From positions 8,612,001-8,676,000 of the forward strand of contig NZ_CP114036.1 in NCBI RefSeq assembly GCF_026898115.1: a stretch of DNA of 64,000 nt, in the 5' to 3' direction. The translations under genes and the position numbers were made by a program. Positions 43,828-51,460 of the stretch are shown here, piece after piece. This DNA comes from Streptomyces sp. S465. Lineage in GTDB: Bacteria; Actinomycetota; Actinomycetes; Streptomycetales; Streptomycetaceae. Positions within the stretch are counted from its first letter, which is position 1. Every line of letters starts with the position of its first letter. The notes below the pieces were generated by a model. It was not told the origin of the DNA. It ran no database searches and saw nothing but the letters and a program-made list of their open reading frames with translations.

Positions 43828-44745
43828 ATGGACCGCCTGCTGCTCATGCACAGCTTCGTCACCGTCGCCCGGAACGGCAGCTTCAACGGGGCCGCCAAGA
43901 AGCTCGGTTCATCGGGCTCGCTGGTGTCGCGGCATGTGGCCGAACTGGAGCGGCAGGTGGGCGTCCGGCTCGTCCATCGCACGGCCCGTTCGGTGAGCCT
44001 GACCGAACAGGGCCTGCGCTATGCCGAGTTCTGCACCCGCATACTCGATGAAATAGCGGCGGAGGACGCCTCCATAGCCCAGCTCCACGACCGGGCCGAA
44101 GGGGCGCTCAGCATCATCTGCCCGAAATGGATCGGCAGTCTGGACCTGGGCGACGCCATCGCGGCCTTTTCCGCGGCCTATCCGAAGATCCAGGTGCGTT
44201 TCGAACTCGGCGGCATGTCCGACCGGACGTACGACTTTCTGGACAGCGGATTCGACGTGGCGTTCCACACCCGGGACCTCAGGGATTCCGGGGTGCGGCT
44301 GAAAAAGATCGCCTCGCTGCCTTTCGTGCTGTGCGCCGCGCCGGAATACCTGGAGCGGCACGGACAGCTCACCGGACCCAACGAGATCGCCGCCCACGAC
44401 TGCCTCGTGCACGTCAACGATCCCTTGTGGCGGATCGGGCACGGCCCCTCGTCGACGCTGCACAAGATCCGCAACGTGGCCTTCTCGTCCAACTCCTACA
44501 TCGCCCTGCAGAAGGCCGCCGTGCACGGCCGCGGCATCGGGCTGCTCCCGCAGCGCCCCGCCTACGACGACCTGCTCTCCGGCGCGCTGCGCGTGCTGCT
44601 GCCGGAGCTCGGCGTCCCCGACCGGCCGTTGTTCGCCATCTACGGACCGGGCCGGACCACCCCACGGAAGATCGCGGTGTTTCTCGGCTTCCTCACCGAA
44701 TGGTTCTCCGAGAACCCCATTCCGAGAATCGTCACCGGCGGCTGA
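43828..44745 (+). CDS. LysR-family regulator of the catabolic island
   Basis: A 305-residue LTTR. The HTH is FVTVARNGSFNGAAKKLGSSGSLVSRHVAELE; the effector domain starts near residue 92. It resembles the CrgA/DsdC-type LysR group that is common in proteobacteria. Codon use is odd for this DNA: ATA, a rare codon here, occurs three times within 12 codons (44041-44076). It lies next to the extradiol dioxygenase operon, whose upstream DNA carries the GCAA-N7-TTGC motif. It is the likely regulator of the island (inference). Confidence 0.88.
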   Translation: MDRLLLMHSFVTVARNGSFNGAAKKLGSSGSLVSRHVAELERQVGVRLVHRTARSVSLTEQGLRYAEFCTRILDEIAAEDASIAQLHDRAEGALSIICPKWIGSLDLGDAIAAFSAAYPKIQVRFELGGMSDRTYDFLDSGFDVAFHTRDLRDSGVRLKKIASLPFVLCAAPEYLERHGQLTGPNEIAAHDCLVHVNDPLWRIGHGPSSTLHKIRNVAFSSNSYIALQKAAVHGRGIGLLPQRPAYDDLLSGALRVLLPELGVPDRPLFAIYGPGRTTPRKIAVFLGFLTEWFSENPIPRIVTGG

Positions 44746-44774
44746 GCCAAACGGTCAGGTCCGGTGTGACGAAG

Positions 44775-44792
44775 CGCGCAAGCAAGGATTGC
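44775..44792. promoter_or_regulatory. Catabolic-island motif, site 1
   Basis: CGCGCAAGCAAGGATTGC contains the dyad GCAA-N7-TTGC. It is 16 of 18 identical to the site at 51345 and 14 of 18 to the one at 54196. It is about 84 bp before the extradiol dioxygenase start, a normal LysR activation position. Confidence 0.7.
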
Positions 44793-44875
44793 GGACCCTG
44801 CACGGCAGGGCCGTTGAGGCGGCCGGTCCGGCAAATCTACGATCGCCGGGGGAAAAGATCTGAAGTGAGGAATCG

Positions 44876-45796
44876 ATGGGGATTCAGCGCATGGAGTCGG
44901 TCACCTACGGCATCGAGGTTCTCGAAGAAGCTGTGCGGTTCTTCGAGGATTTCGGCCTTTTCCTGGTGGAACGGACCGGCGAACACGCGGTGCTGGAGAC
45001 ACGCGCGGCGCAGACCGTCCACCTGGACACCGTGCCGGGCCCGCTGCTCCCGCCGCCCGTCGAACCCGGCCCGACCCTCCGCGAGATCGTCTGGGGTGTG
45101 GACACCGCCGCCGAACTCGACCGTCTGGTCGCGGAGGTCGGCACGGACCGCACGGTCCGCAGGAGCGCGGACGGCGTCCATCACACGGTCGACGAGACCG
45201 GCTTCGGCGTCGGGCTCACCCTCGCCCGGCCCCGCCCCCTGGACATCACCCCGCGCCCGTCCAACTCTTGTGGCAGCGTGGGCCGCTGGAACGCCCCGCT
45301 GGAGCTGGTCGGGCAGGTCCGGCCGCTGCGGATGTGCCACGTCGCCCTCAACATCCCCAAGGCCGGCCGGGAGCGGGCGGTCGCCTTCTACACCGACCGG
45401 CTCGGCTTCCGCCCCACCGACATCGTCGAACCCATGGGCGTCTTCCTTCAGGCACCCGGCGACGACGACCAGCACACGTTCCTGCTCTGCCACCGACCCG
45501 ACAAGGCCGGGATCAACCACGTCGCGTTCGAGGTCCCGGGCGTCGACGACGTCATCGAGGGCGGCAACAACATGATCGACAAGGGCTGGCGCGAGGCCCG
45601 CAAGCTGGGCCGGCACACCATCGGCTCCAACATCTTCCGCTTCCTGCACGCCCCGTGCGGCGGGCGCGTGGAGTACGCCTGCGACATGGACCGGGTCGAT
45701 GCCTCGTACCGGACCCGCCGGCACGCCACGGCTCCGCCGCACACGATCTGGTCCCTGCGCACCAACCGTGACGCCGAGGCGCCGTCCGCTCCCTGA
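44876..45796 (+). CDS. Type I extradiol dioxygenase-like protein (two VOC domains)
   Basis: A 306-residue double VOC protein. The C-terminal domain has the metal triad H155 (CHVALNI), H215 (INHVAFEV) and E266 (RVEYACD). H200 and H247 sit where second-shell histidines occur in homoprotocatechuate 2,3-dioxygenase, and R242 where a substrate-binding arginine occurs. The tyrosine usually found about ten residues before the Glu ligand is a phenylalanine (F256). It probably cleaves a catechol next to its hydroxyls. It is the first gene of the plus-strand cluster behind the LysR gene. Confidence 0.8.
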   Translation: MGIQRMESVTYGIEVLEEAVRFFEDFGLFLVERTGEHAVLETRAAQTVHLDTVPGPLLPPPVEPGPTLREIVWGVDTAAELDRLVAEVGTDRTVRRSADGVHHTVDETGFGVGLTLARPRPLDITPRPSNSCGSVGRWNAPLELVGQVRPLRMCHVALNIPKAGRERAVAFYTDRLGFRPTDIVEPMGVFLQAPGDDDQHTFLLCHRPDKAGINHVAFEVPGVDDVIEGGNNMIDKGWREARKLGRHTIGSNIFRFLHAPCGGRVEYACDMDRVDASYRTRRHATAPPHTIWSLRTNRDAEAPSAP

Positions 45797-45924
45797 GGGC
45801 GCGGGACCACATCGCGACGCGGCTCCGCCGCGCGGGCGCGACCCGCCACGACGGCGGCGTCACAGCCGCCAACGACACCTCGGCCGGCAACGGCGCCGAG
45901 GCCCCGCAGAAAGGGCACCGCCCC

Positions 45925-47382
45925 ATGACCACCCGGACCGACCCCCGCGGCTACCCCGCCGTCCGCATGTACATCGGCGGCGCATGGCGCGAATCCGGCG
46001 CCCAGCACACCGCCCCCGTCGTCAACCCCGCCACCGAGGAGATCATCGGCACCGTCCCGCTCGCCACCCCGGCCGACCTCGACGACGCCCTCGAAGCGGC
46101 CCGGCGCGGCTTCCGGATCTGGCGCGACACCCCCGTCGCGCAGCGCACCGCGATCCTCCACCAGGCCGCCGACCTGCTCACCCGGCGTGCCGCGGAGATC
46201 GGCCGGGTGATGACCCTGGAGCAGGGCAAGCCGCTGACGGAGGCGACCGGCGAGGCGCGCCGCGTGGCCGACACGCTGCGCTGGCACGCCGACGACGCCC
46301 GCCGGGCGTACGGCCGCGTCATCCCGTCCGCCCCCGGCACCCTGCTGACCGTCCGCCGCGAGCCCATCGGCCCCGTCGCCGCGTTCGTGCCGTGGAACTT
46401 CCCGGCGGGCGGCCCCCTGAGGAAGATCTCCTCGGCGCTGAGCGCCGGCTGCTCGATCGTCCTCAAGGCGTCCGAGGAGACCCCCGCCACCGCCGCCGCC
46501 CTGGTGGGCTGCTTCGCCGACGCGGGACTCCCGGACGGCGTCCTCAACCTCGTCTTCGGCGAACCGGCCGAGGTCTCCGCCCATCTGATCGCCTCGCCGG
46601 TCATCCGCCTCATCGCGTTCACCGGCTCGGTACCGGTCGGCAAGCTGCTCGCCGCGGCCGCCGGGAACGTCATGAAGCCGTCCCTGATGGAGCTCGGCGG
46701 CCACGCCCCGGTCATCGTCTGCGCGGACGCCGACCCGGCGCGGGCCGCGCGCCGGGCCGCTCGGGCCAAGTTCGCCAACGCGGGCCAGGTGTGCACCTCG
46801 CCCAGCCGTTTCCTCGTCCACGAAAGCCGCTTGCAGGACTTCACCGCCGAGTTCGTGAAGGCGGCCGAGGCGGTCGTGGTCGGCGACGGCCTCGATGAGG
46901 GCACCACGATGGGGCCGCTGGCCAATGAGCGCCGGCTGACCGCCGTGGAGCGCCTGACCGCCGACGCGGTGCGGCGCGGCGCGACCGTGCGCACCGGCGG
47001 TCGGCGCCCCGACCGGGCCGGCTACTTCTTCGCGCCGACCGTCCTCACCGACGTACCCGAGGACGCGCTGATGATGAGCGAGGAGCCGTTCGGGCCGCTC
47101 GCGCCGATCGTGCCGTTCAGCGAACTGGACGAGGCGCTCGCGGTCGCCAACTCCCTTCCCTACGGGCTCGCCGCCTACGGCTTCACCGAATCCGCCGCCA
47201 CCGCGGAGCGGCTCTCCGCGGAGCTCGAGGCCGGCATCCTCTCCATCAACCACTGCGGCGGCTCCGTCCACGAGGCGCCGTCCGGCGGCGTCAAGGAGAG
47301 CGGCTACGGCAGGGAAGGCGGCCCGGAGGCCCTCGACGCCTATCTCGTCACCAAGCGCGTCTCCCACCTGCTGGCGGGCTGA
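45925..47382 (+). CDS. NAD(P)-dependent aldehyde dehydrogenase
   Basis: A 485-residue ALDH. FVPWNFPAGGPLRKISSAL, the catalytic glutamate in MELGGHAPVIV and the nucleophile in NAGQVCTSPSRFLV are seen. Similar to succinate-semialdehyde and muconic-semialdehyde dehydrogenases. Coming after an extradiol dioxygenase and before an FAH protein, it fits a hydroxymuconic semialdehyde dehydrogenase (HpaE-like) role; this is inference. GAAAGGG precedes the ATG. Confidence 0.9.
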   Translation: MTTRTDPRGYPAVRMYIGGAWRESGAQHTAPVVNPATEEIIGTVPLATPADLDDALEAARRGFRIWRDTPVAQRTAILHQAADLLTRRAAEIGRVMTLEQGKPLTEATGEARRVADTLRWHADDARRAYGRVIPSAPGTLLTVRREPIGPVAAFVPWNFPAGGPLRKISSALSAGCSIVLKASEETPATAAALVGCFADAGLPDGVLNLVFGEPAEVSAHLIASPVIRLIAFTGSVPVGKLLAAAAGNVMKPSLMELGGHAPVIVCADADPARAARRAARAKFANAGQVCTSPSRFLVHESRLQDFTAEFVKAAEAVVVGDGLDEGTTMGPLANERRLTAVERLTADAVRRGATVRTGGRRPDRAGYFFAPTVLTDVPEDALMMSEEPFGPLAPIVPFSELDEALAVANSLPYGLAAYGFTESAATAERLSAELEAGILSINHCGGSVHEAPSGGVKESGYGREGGPEALDAYLVTKRVSHLLAG

Positions 47383-47388
47383 ACCGCC

Positions 47389-48177
47389 ATGCGATACGCG
47401 CGAGTGGAGGTCGGCGGGTGCGCCCGCTGGGGGCGCGTCGCCGGCGACACCGTGGAACTGCTCTCCGCCTCCCCGCTGGAGAGCCCGTCGCGGACCCCGG
47501 TCACGGGCGCCGTGCCGGTGGCCGGGGTCCGGTGGCTTCCCCCGGTGCTCCCGCCCGTCTTCTACGCCGTCGGCTTCAACTACCCCCGGCACATCGCCCA
47601 CGCGGGCGCCGGGACACCCGGGCGCCCCGAGATCGGCTACCGCGCCAACAACGCGCTCACCGGCCACCGCTCGCCCATCCTCAAGCCCCGTGAGGTGACC
47701 GGCCGGTTCGAGGCCGAGCCGGAACTCGTCGCCGTCATCGGGACGACCCTGCGGCACGCCTCGTACGACCAGGCGCGTGCGGGGATCTTCGGCTGGACGA
47801 TCGGCAACGATGTGAGCGCCCGCACCTGGCAGCACCAGGACCGCACCCTCTGGCGCGCCAAGAACAGCGACACCTTCAAGCCGATGGGCCCCTGGATCGA
47901 GACCGACGTCGACGCGCTCGCCCAGACCACCACGCTGCGGGTGGGCGGCGAGGTCCGCGCCGAGTTCCCCACCGGCGACATGGTCTTCGACCCGTACGAC
48001 TACATCGTCGAGATGAGCCGGCGCCTCACCCTGCACCCCGGCGACGTGCTGTGGATGGGCGCGGAGTCCACCTGCCGGCTGGAGCCGGGGGACACCGTCG
48101 ACGTCGAGATCAGCGGCATCGGCGTGCTCTCGAACCCCGTACGCCTGGAAGAGCCTCCCGAAAGGACCCACCCATGA
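47389..48177 (+). CDS. Fumarylacetoacetate hydrolase-family protein
   Basis: A 262-residue FAH-fold protein. YAVGFNYPRHIAHAG, EAEPELVAVIG and HPGDVLWMGAESTCRLEPGD blocks are seen. Members include 2-oxo acid decarboxylases/isomerases of meta-cleavage routes (HpaG type) and acylpyruvases. The usual TGTP block is replaced by MGAES. It begins 6 bp after the ALDH stop and overlaps the next gene, so all are one operon. Confidence 0.85.
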   Translation: MRYARVEVGGCARWGRVAGDTVELLSASPLESPSRTPVTGAVPVAGVRWLPPVLPPVFYAVGFNYPRHIAHAGAGTPGRPEIGYRANNALTGHRSPILKPREVTGRFEAEPELVAVIGTTLRHASYDQARAGIFGWTIGNDVSARTWQHQDRTLWRAKNSDTFKPMGPWIETDVDALAQTTTLRVGGEVRAEFPTGDMVFDPYDYIVEMSRRLTLHPGDVLWMGAESTCRLEPGDTVDVEISGIGVLSNPVRLEEPPERTHP

Positions 48178-48545
48178 GCAGGGAACCCCGCTACATCCAC
48201 CACGTCAACTTCCCCACCACCGACCCCGACCGGACGGCCGAGTGGTACGCGAAGGTCTTCGGGATGAAGCGCATCCGGCCCAAGTCCAACACCCGCGTGG
48301 TGCTGATGACCCGGGGCACCTTCGACCTGCACTTCACCCCGGTGGAGGAGATGGAGCGCATGGCGCCCTATCACTTCGCCATCGAGGTCGACGACTGGGA
48401 CGAGTTCCTGGACCACCTGAAGGAGCTGGGCATCCGGCACACCCGCCCGATCCAGCGCCCCGAGAACCAGTCGACGTTCTGCTACATCCACGACCCCGAC
48501 CACACCATGATCGAACTCGTCCACCACACCAAGCGCCCCAACTGA
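48174..48545 (+). CDS. Single-domain VOC/glyoxalase-like metalloprotein
   Basis: A 123-residue VOC protein. Probable metal ligands are the histidine in RYIHHVNFPTTDP, that in APYHFAIEVDD and the glutamate in HTMIELVHHT. A lyase, isomerase or dioxygenase of small substrates; reaction unknown. ATGA overlap with the FAH gene ties it to the same pathway. Confidence 0.85.
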   Translation: MSREPRYIHHVNFPTTDPDRTAEWYAKVFGMKRIRPKSNTRVVLMTRGTFDLHFTPVEEMERMAPYHFAIEVDDWDEFLDHLKELGIRHTRPIQRPENQSTFCYIHDPDHTMIELVHHTKRPN

Positions 48546-48570
48546 GCCGCAGCGCTGAGGAGTTGTTCCC

Positions 48571-49377
48571 ATGCCCTACGCCGACTCCGACGACGGCACA
48601 CCCATCTACTACGAGCGCCACGGCAGCGGCCCGGCCATCCTCTTCGTCCACGGCTCCGGCGGCCACCACGCCGCCTGGTGGCAGCAGGTCGCCGCGCTGC
48701 GCGATGAGTTCACCGTGCTCACCCTCGACCTGCGCGGCTTCGGCAAGTCCGGCACCCCTTCGCGTCCGCGCTCCTCGCCGCCCGGGTTCGACGGGCAGGA
48801 CTTCCCCGGTGATGTCGTCGCCGTCCTCGACGAGGCGGACCTCCGCGACGCGATGCTGGTCGGCCAGTCCATCGGCTCGGTCGCCGCCCTGCGCGCCGCA
48901 CTCGCCCGCCCCGAACGCGTCTCCTCCGTGGTCCTCGGCCACTCGCTCGGCGGCATCAGCCACCCCGAGCTGACGGAGCTCGCCGCCGCCGACCGCGCCG
49001 AGGCCGTCCAACTGCCCGTGCTCGACCGGCTGCTGACCCAGCGGTTCCAGACCGAGCGCGCCGACCTCACCTTCCTGTTCCAGCAGATGGGCACGTTCAA
49101 CGTGGCCACGATGCGGGACCTGCGCAACCTCGACACCAACGGCCCCTCGCTCGACGACATCGCCCGGTCCGGTCTCCGCGTCGCCTTCCTGGCGGGCGAG
49201 CGGGACGCGGTGCTCAGCGTCAAGACCGTCACCCGCGCCCATGAACTCCTCCCCGGCTCCCACCTGGAGATCGTCCCCGGCGCCCCGCACTCCCTGTACT
49301 GGGAGGCGCCCGCCACGTACAACGCGGCCCTCGCCCGGCTGCGCCGCACCCTCACCGCACCGAAGGACACCGTATGA
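48571..49377 (+). CDS. Alpha/beta-fold hydrolase
   Basis: A 268-residue hydrolase. The oxyanion block is ILFVHGSGGHHAAWW; the nucleophile elbow is VGQSIGSV with the serine; DTNGP and a late histidine (GAPHSLYWE) complete the triad region. Size fits meta-cleavage product hydrolases, enol-lactone hydrolases and esterases. GAGGAG precedes the ATG. Overlaps the GlcG gene. Confidence 0.88.
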   Translation: MPYADSDDGTPIYYERHGSGPAILFVHGSGGHHAAWWQQVAALRDEFTVLTLDLRGFGKSGTPSRPRSSPPGFDGQDFPGDVVAVLDEADLRDAMLVGQSIGSVAALRAALARPERVSSVVLGHSLGGISHPELTELAAADRAEAVQLPVLDRLLTQRFQTERADLTFLFQQMGTFNVATMRDLRNLDTNGPSLDDIARSGLRVAFLAGERDAVLSVKTVTRAHELLPGSHLEIVPGAPHSLYWEAPATYNAALARLRRTLTAPKDTV

Positions 49378-49853
49378 CCGCCCTCACCCTCGACGCCGCA
49401 GAGGAGATCATCGCCGCCGCGCACCGGCGCGCCCAGGACATCGGCAAGGCGGTCAGCGTCGCCGTCGTCGACGCGGGCGGGTTCGTCGTCGCCGTACGGC
49501 GCCCGGACGGCGCCCGGCCGCTCACACCGGACATCGCCCGCGCCAAGGCCTACACCGCGGCCGTCATGCAGCGCCCCGGCGCGATGCTGAAGACGTGGCA
49601 GGAGAGCCAGCCCGTCTTCTTCTCCCAGCTCTCCCAGCTCCCCGGCGCGGCCATGCCGATCATGGCGACCGAGGGCAGCGTCACCATCAAGAAGGACGGC
49701 GAGGTCATCGGTGGCCTCGGCATCGCCGGCGGCACCGCCGACGAGGACCAGGCCATCGCTGAGGACGTGCTGGCGGCCCTCGGCTACCAGCTGGAGTTCG
49801 CGGCGTGGGGCGTGTCCGGCCGGCCCGCCGCGCCCTCCGGAAAGGATGCGTGA
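49374..49853 (+). CDS. GlcG/HbpS-family protein
   Basis: A 159-residue protein of the GlcG/HbpS family: VSVAVVDAGGFVVAVRRPDGA and DGEVIGGLGIAGGTADEDQAIA. HbpS binds haem outside the cell, but this copy has no signal peptide, so it is cytoplasmic. Family members turn up in many catabolic operons, often beside dehydrogenases, with unknown roles. ATGA overlap with the hydrolase. Confidence 0.88.
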   Translation: MTALTLDAAEEIIAAAHRRAQDIGKAVSVAVVDAGGFVVAVRRPDGARPLTPDIARAKAYTAAVMQRPGAMLKTWQESQPVFFSQLSQLPGAAMPIMATEGSVTIKKDGEVIGGLGIAGGTADEDQAIAEDVLAALGYQLEFAAWGVSGRPAAPSGKDA

Positions 49854-49856
49854 CCC

Positions 49857-50864
49857 ATGGCGGACACCTTCAACTACCGCATCGACCACCACGGCAGTCT
49901 GGTCCGGCCGGCGGGACTGGACCGCGGCGACCCCGACTCCCTGGACGCGGCGATCGTGGAGGCGGTCGCGTACCAGCGCACGCTGCGCTCCACGGTCGTC
50001 ACCGACGGCGGCTACCCGTACGAGGACTTCCGCGGTGTCGTCCTCGACGGCGTCAGCGGGGTGCGCCGCACCGGTGCGACCGGCGCCGACGGGCTCGCGG
50101 TCTGGGTGGCCGAGGCCCTGCCGAAGGCCGACGGCCCCCTGGCCGCGGACCGGGCCAGACGCCTCACCGAGCTGACCGTCATCGCGCCCAAGGTGACCCT
50201 GCCCGCCCCCTCCTACCTCGCCGCCACCCTCTACGACCCGGCGGCCCGGGGGCCGGCCTCCGCACGGGAGCTGGGCGAGGCGTTCGCCGAGATCATCCGG
50301 GCGGAGATCGCGCGCCTGGTCGACACCGGGGTCCGCCTGATCCAGCTCGACAACCCGCTGCTGCTCGCGGCGACGGGCCCGGAGGAGACACCGGTCGGCG
50401 CCCTCTCCTTCGCCGACGCGCTCGCCGTCGACGCGCCCGCCGTGCGCCTCGACACCCGGCCCGAGGGCGTCCGCATCGGCGTCTTCCCCGGCGCGGTGGC
50501 CCCGGCCGCGGTGGACCGGGCCAAGGCCGAGCGGCTGTACACGCAGGTGCCCGCGGACCGCTGGGTCCTGCCGCTGCTGCACGCCTCCGCCGCGGAACTC
50601 GACCTGGTACGCGCCCTGCCCGAGGACCGCGACGTGTGCTTCGGCGTGGTCGACGCGGCCACCTCCGGACCGGCGGACATCGACCCGGTCCTGGACCGGC
50701 TGGACGCGGCGGGCGAGCTGAAGGACCTGGAGGACGCGGCGGTCGCGCCCTCCCGTGGCTTCGCCGACATCGCCGACCGGCCGCTGCTCACCGCCGAGGA
50801 CCAGCGCCGCAGAATCGTCCTGGTCGAGACGGTGGCCCGGTACATCTGGGGCAACGAGTTCTGA
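49857..50864 (+). CDS. MetE C-terminal-like protein without zinc ligands
   Basis: A 335-residue TIM-barrel protein of the cobalamin-independent methionine synthase (UROD/MetE) superfamily. IQLDNPLLLAA, FGVVDAATSGPADID and LEDAAVAPSRGFAD correspond to C-terminal MetE blocks. The zinc-binding His-x-Cys and late Cys of MetE are absent: the late block reads PSRGF, and the whole protein has one cysteine (DVCFGV). Methyl transfer to homocysteine is therefore unlikely. It may cleave or transfer another group. Last gene of the first island operon, followed by a strong terminator. Confidence 0.82.
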   Translation: MADTFNYRIDHHGSLVRPAGLDRGDPDSLDAAIVEAVAYQRTLRSTVVTDGGYPYEDFRGVVLDGVSGVRRTGATGADGLAVWVAEALPKADGPLAADRARRLTELTVIAPKVTLPAPSYLAATLYDPAARGPASARELGEAFAEIIRAEIARLVDTGVRLIQLDNPLLLAATGPEETPVGALSFADALAVDAPAVRLDTRPEGVRIGVFPGAVAPAAVDRAKAERLYTQVPADRWVLPLLHASAAELDLVRALPEDRDVCFGVVDAATSGPADIDPVLDRLDAAGELKDLEDAAVAPSRGFADIADRPLLTAEDQRRRIVLVETVARYIWGNEF

Positions 50865-50878
50865 CCGGGACGCGCCGA

Positions 50879-50912
50879 GGGCCGGGAAGCGCCACGAGAC
50901 GCTTCCCGGCCC
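50879..50912. terminator. Bidirectional terminator
   Basis: GGGCCGGGAAGCG and its perfect 13-bp complement enclose an 8-nt loop between the convergent MetE-like and ABM-domain genes. Ends both transcripts. Confidence 0.85.
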
Positions 50913-50924
50913 CCGGCGCCGTAC

Positions 50925-51212
50925 CTACAGAACCTCGGCGAACGTCACCTCCCGCTCGGTCAGCAACGGCCGCACCACCCCCACGATCAACTCCTGGAAG
51001 TGGTCCGCGGCCGCGTGCGCGTCGAACCCCGCCCGGTCCTCGTACACCTCGTACAACACGAAGCCGCCCGGGTGTCCGGCCTCCGCGTGTACCTCGTACG
51101 CCACGTTCGCGGGCTCCCGGCGGGTGCGCTCCCGCATCGTCAGCAGGGCCTCCCGCACGGTCGCCGCATCGGCGGCGGCACAGCGGTAGTGGGCGAAGAC
51201 GGCGTAGGCCAT
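50925..51212 (-). CDS. Antibiotic biosynthesis monooxygenase (ABM)-domain protein
   Basis: A 95-residue dimeric alpha/beta-barrel protein: MAYAVFAHYRCAAADAATVREAL, ANVAYEVHAEAGHPGGFVLYEVYEDRAGFDAH and HFQELI. ABM proteins act as cofactor-free monooxygenases on quinols or polyketide rings or have unknown roles. GAGGGAG precedes ATG. It is the only minus-strand gene inside the island and is divergent from the next ALDH, sharing motif site 2. Confidence 0.85.
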   Translation of the reverse strand: MAYAVFAHYRCAAADAATVREALLTMRERTRREPANVAYEVHAEAGHPGGFVLYEVYEDRAGFDAHAAADHFQELIVGVVRPLLTEREVTFAEVL

Positions 51213-51344
51213 GGCCTGGGACTCCCTCACGACACCTGACGGCAACTCACGACACCTGACGAGCACCTGACGACAACCATGAACGTGCACTTCAGCGAGT
51301 CCGTCGATTCCAGCACAGATCATCGCGGCGGCGGGCCCGCACGC

Positions 51345-51362
51345 CGCGCAAGCAATGACTGC
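51345..51362. promoter_or_regulatory. Catabolic-island motif, site 2
   Basis: CGCGCAAGCAATGACTGC, 16 of 18 identical to site 1. It sits between the divergent ABM and ALDH starts, about 99 bp before the ALDH ATG, and could serve both. Confidence 0.7.
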
Positions 51363-51460
51363 TTCCCCGGATCTGCCCGCGGGCGCCGTGTGTGGTGTGT
51401 CGTACCTCCGGTTCCAGACACCGGCATCCGGTGCCGACACCGGCGAAAGAAGTGATCTTG

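Noticed and set aside
50925..51212. ABM-domain protein taken as an antibiotic biosynthesis enzyme
   Set aside because: The domain name is historical; no biosynthetic genes are near and the context is catabolic.
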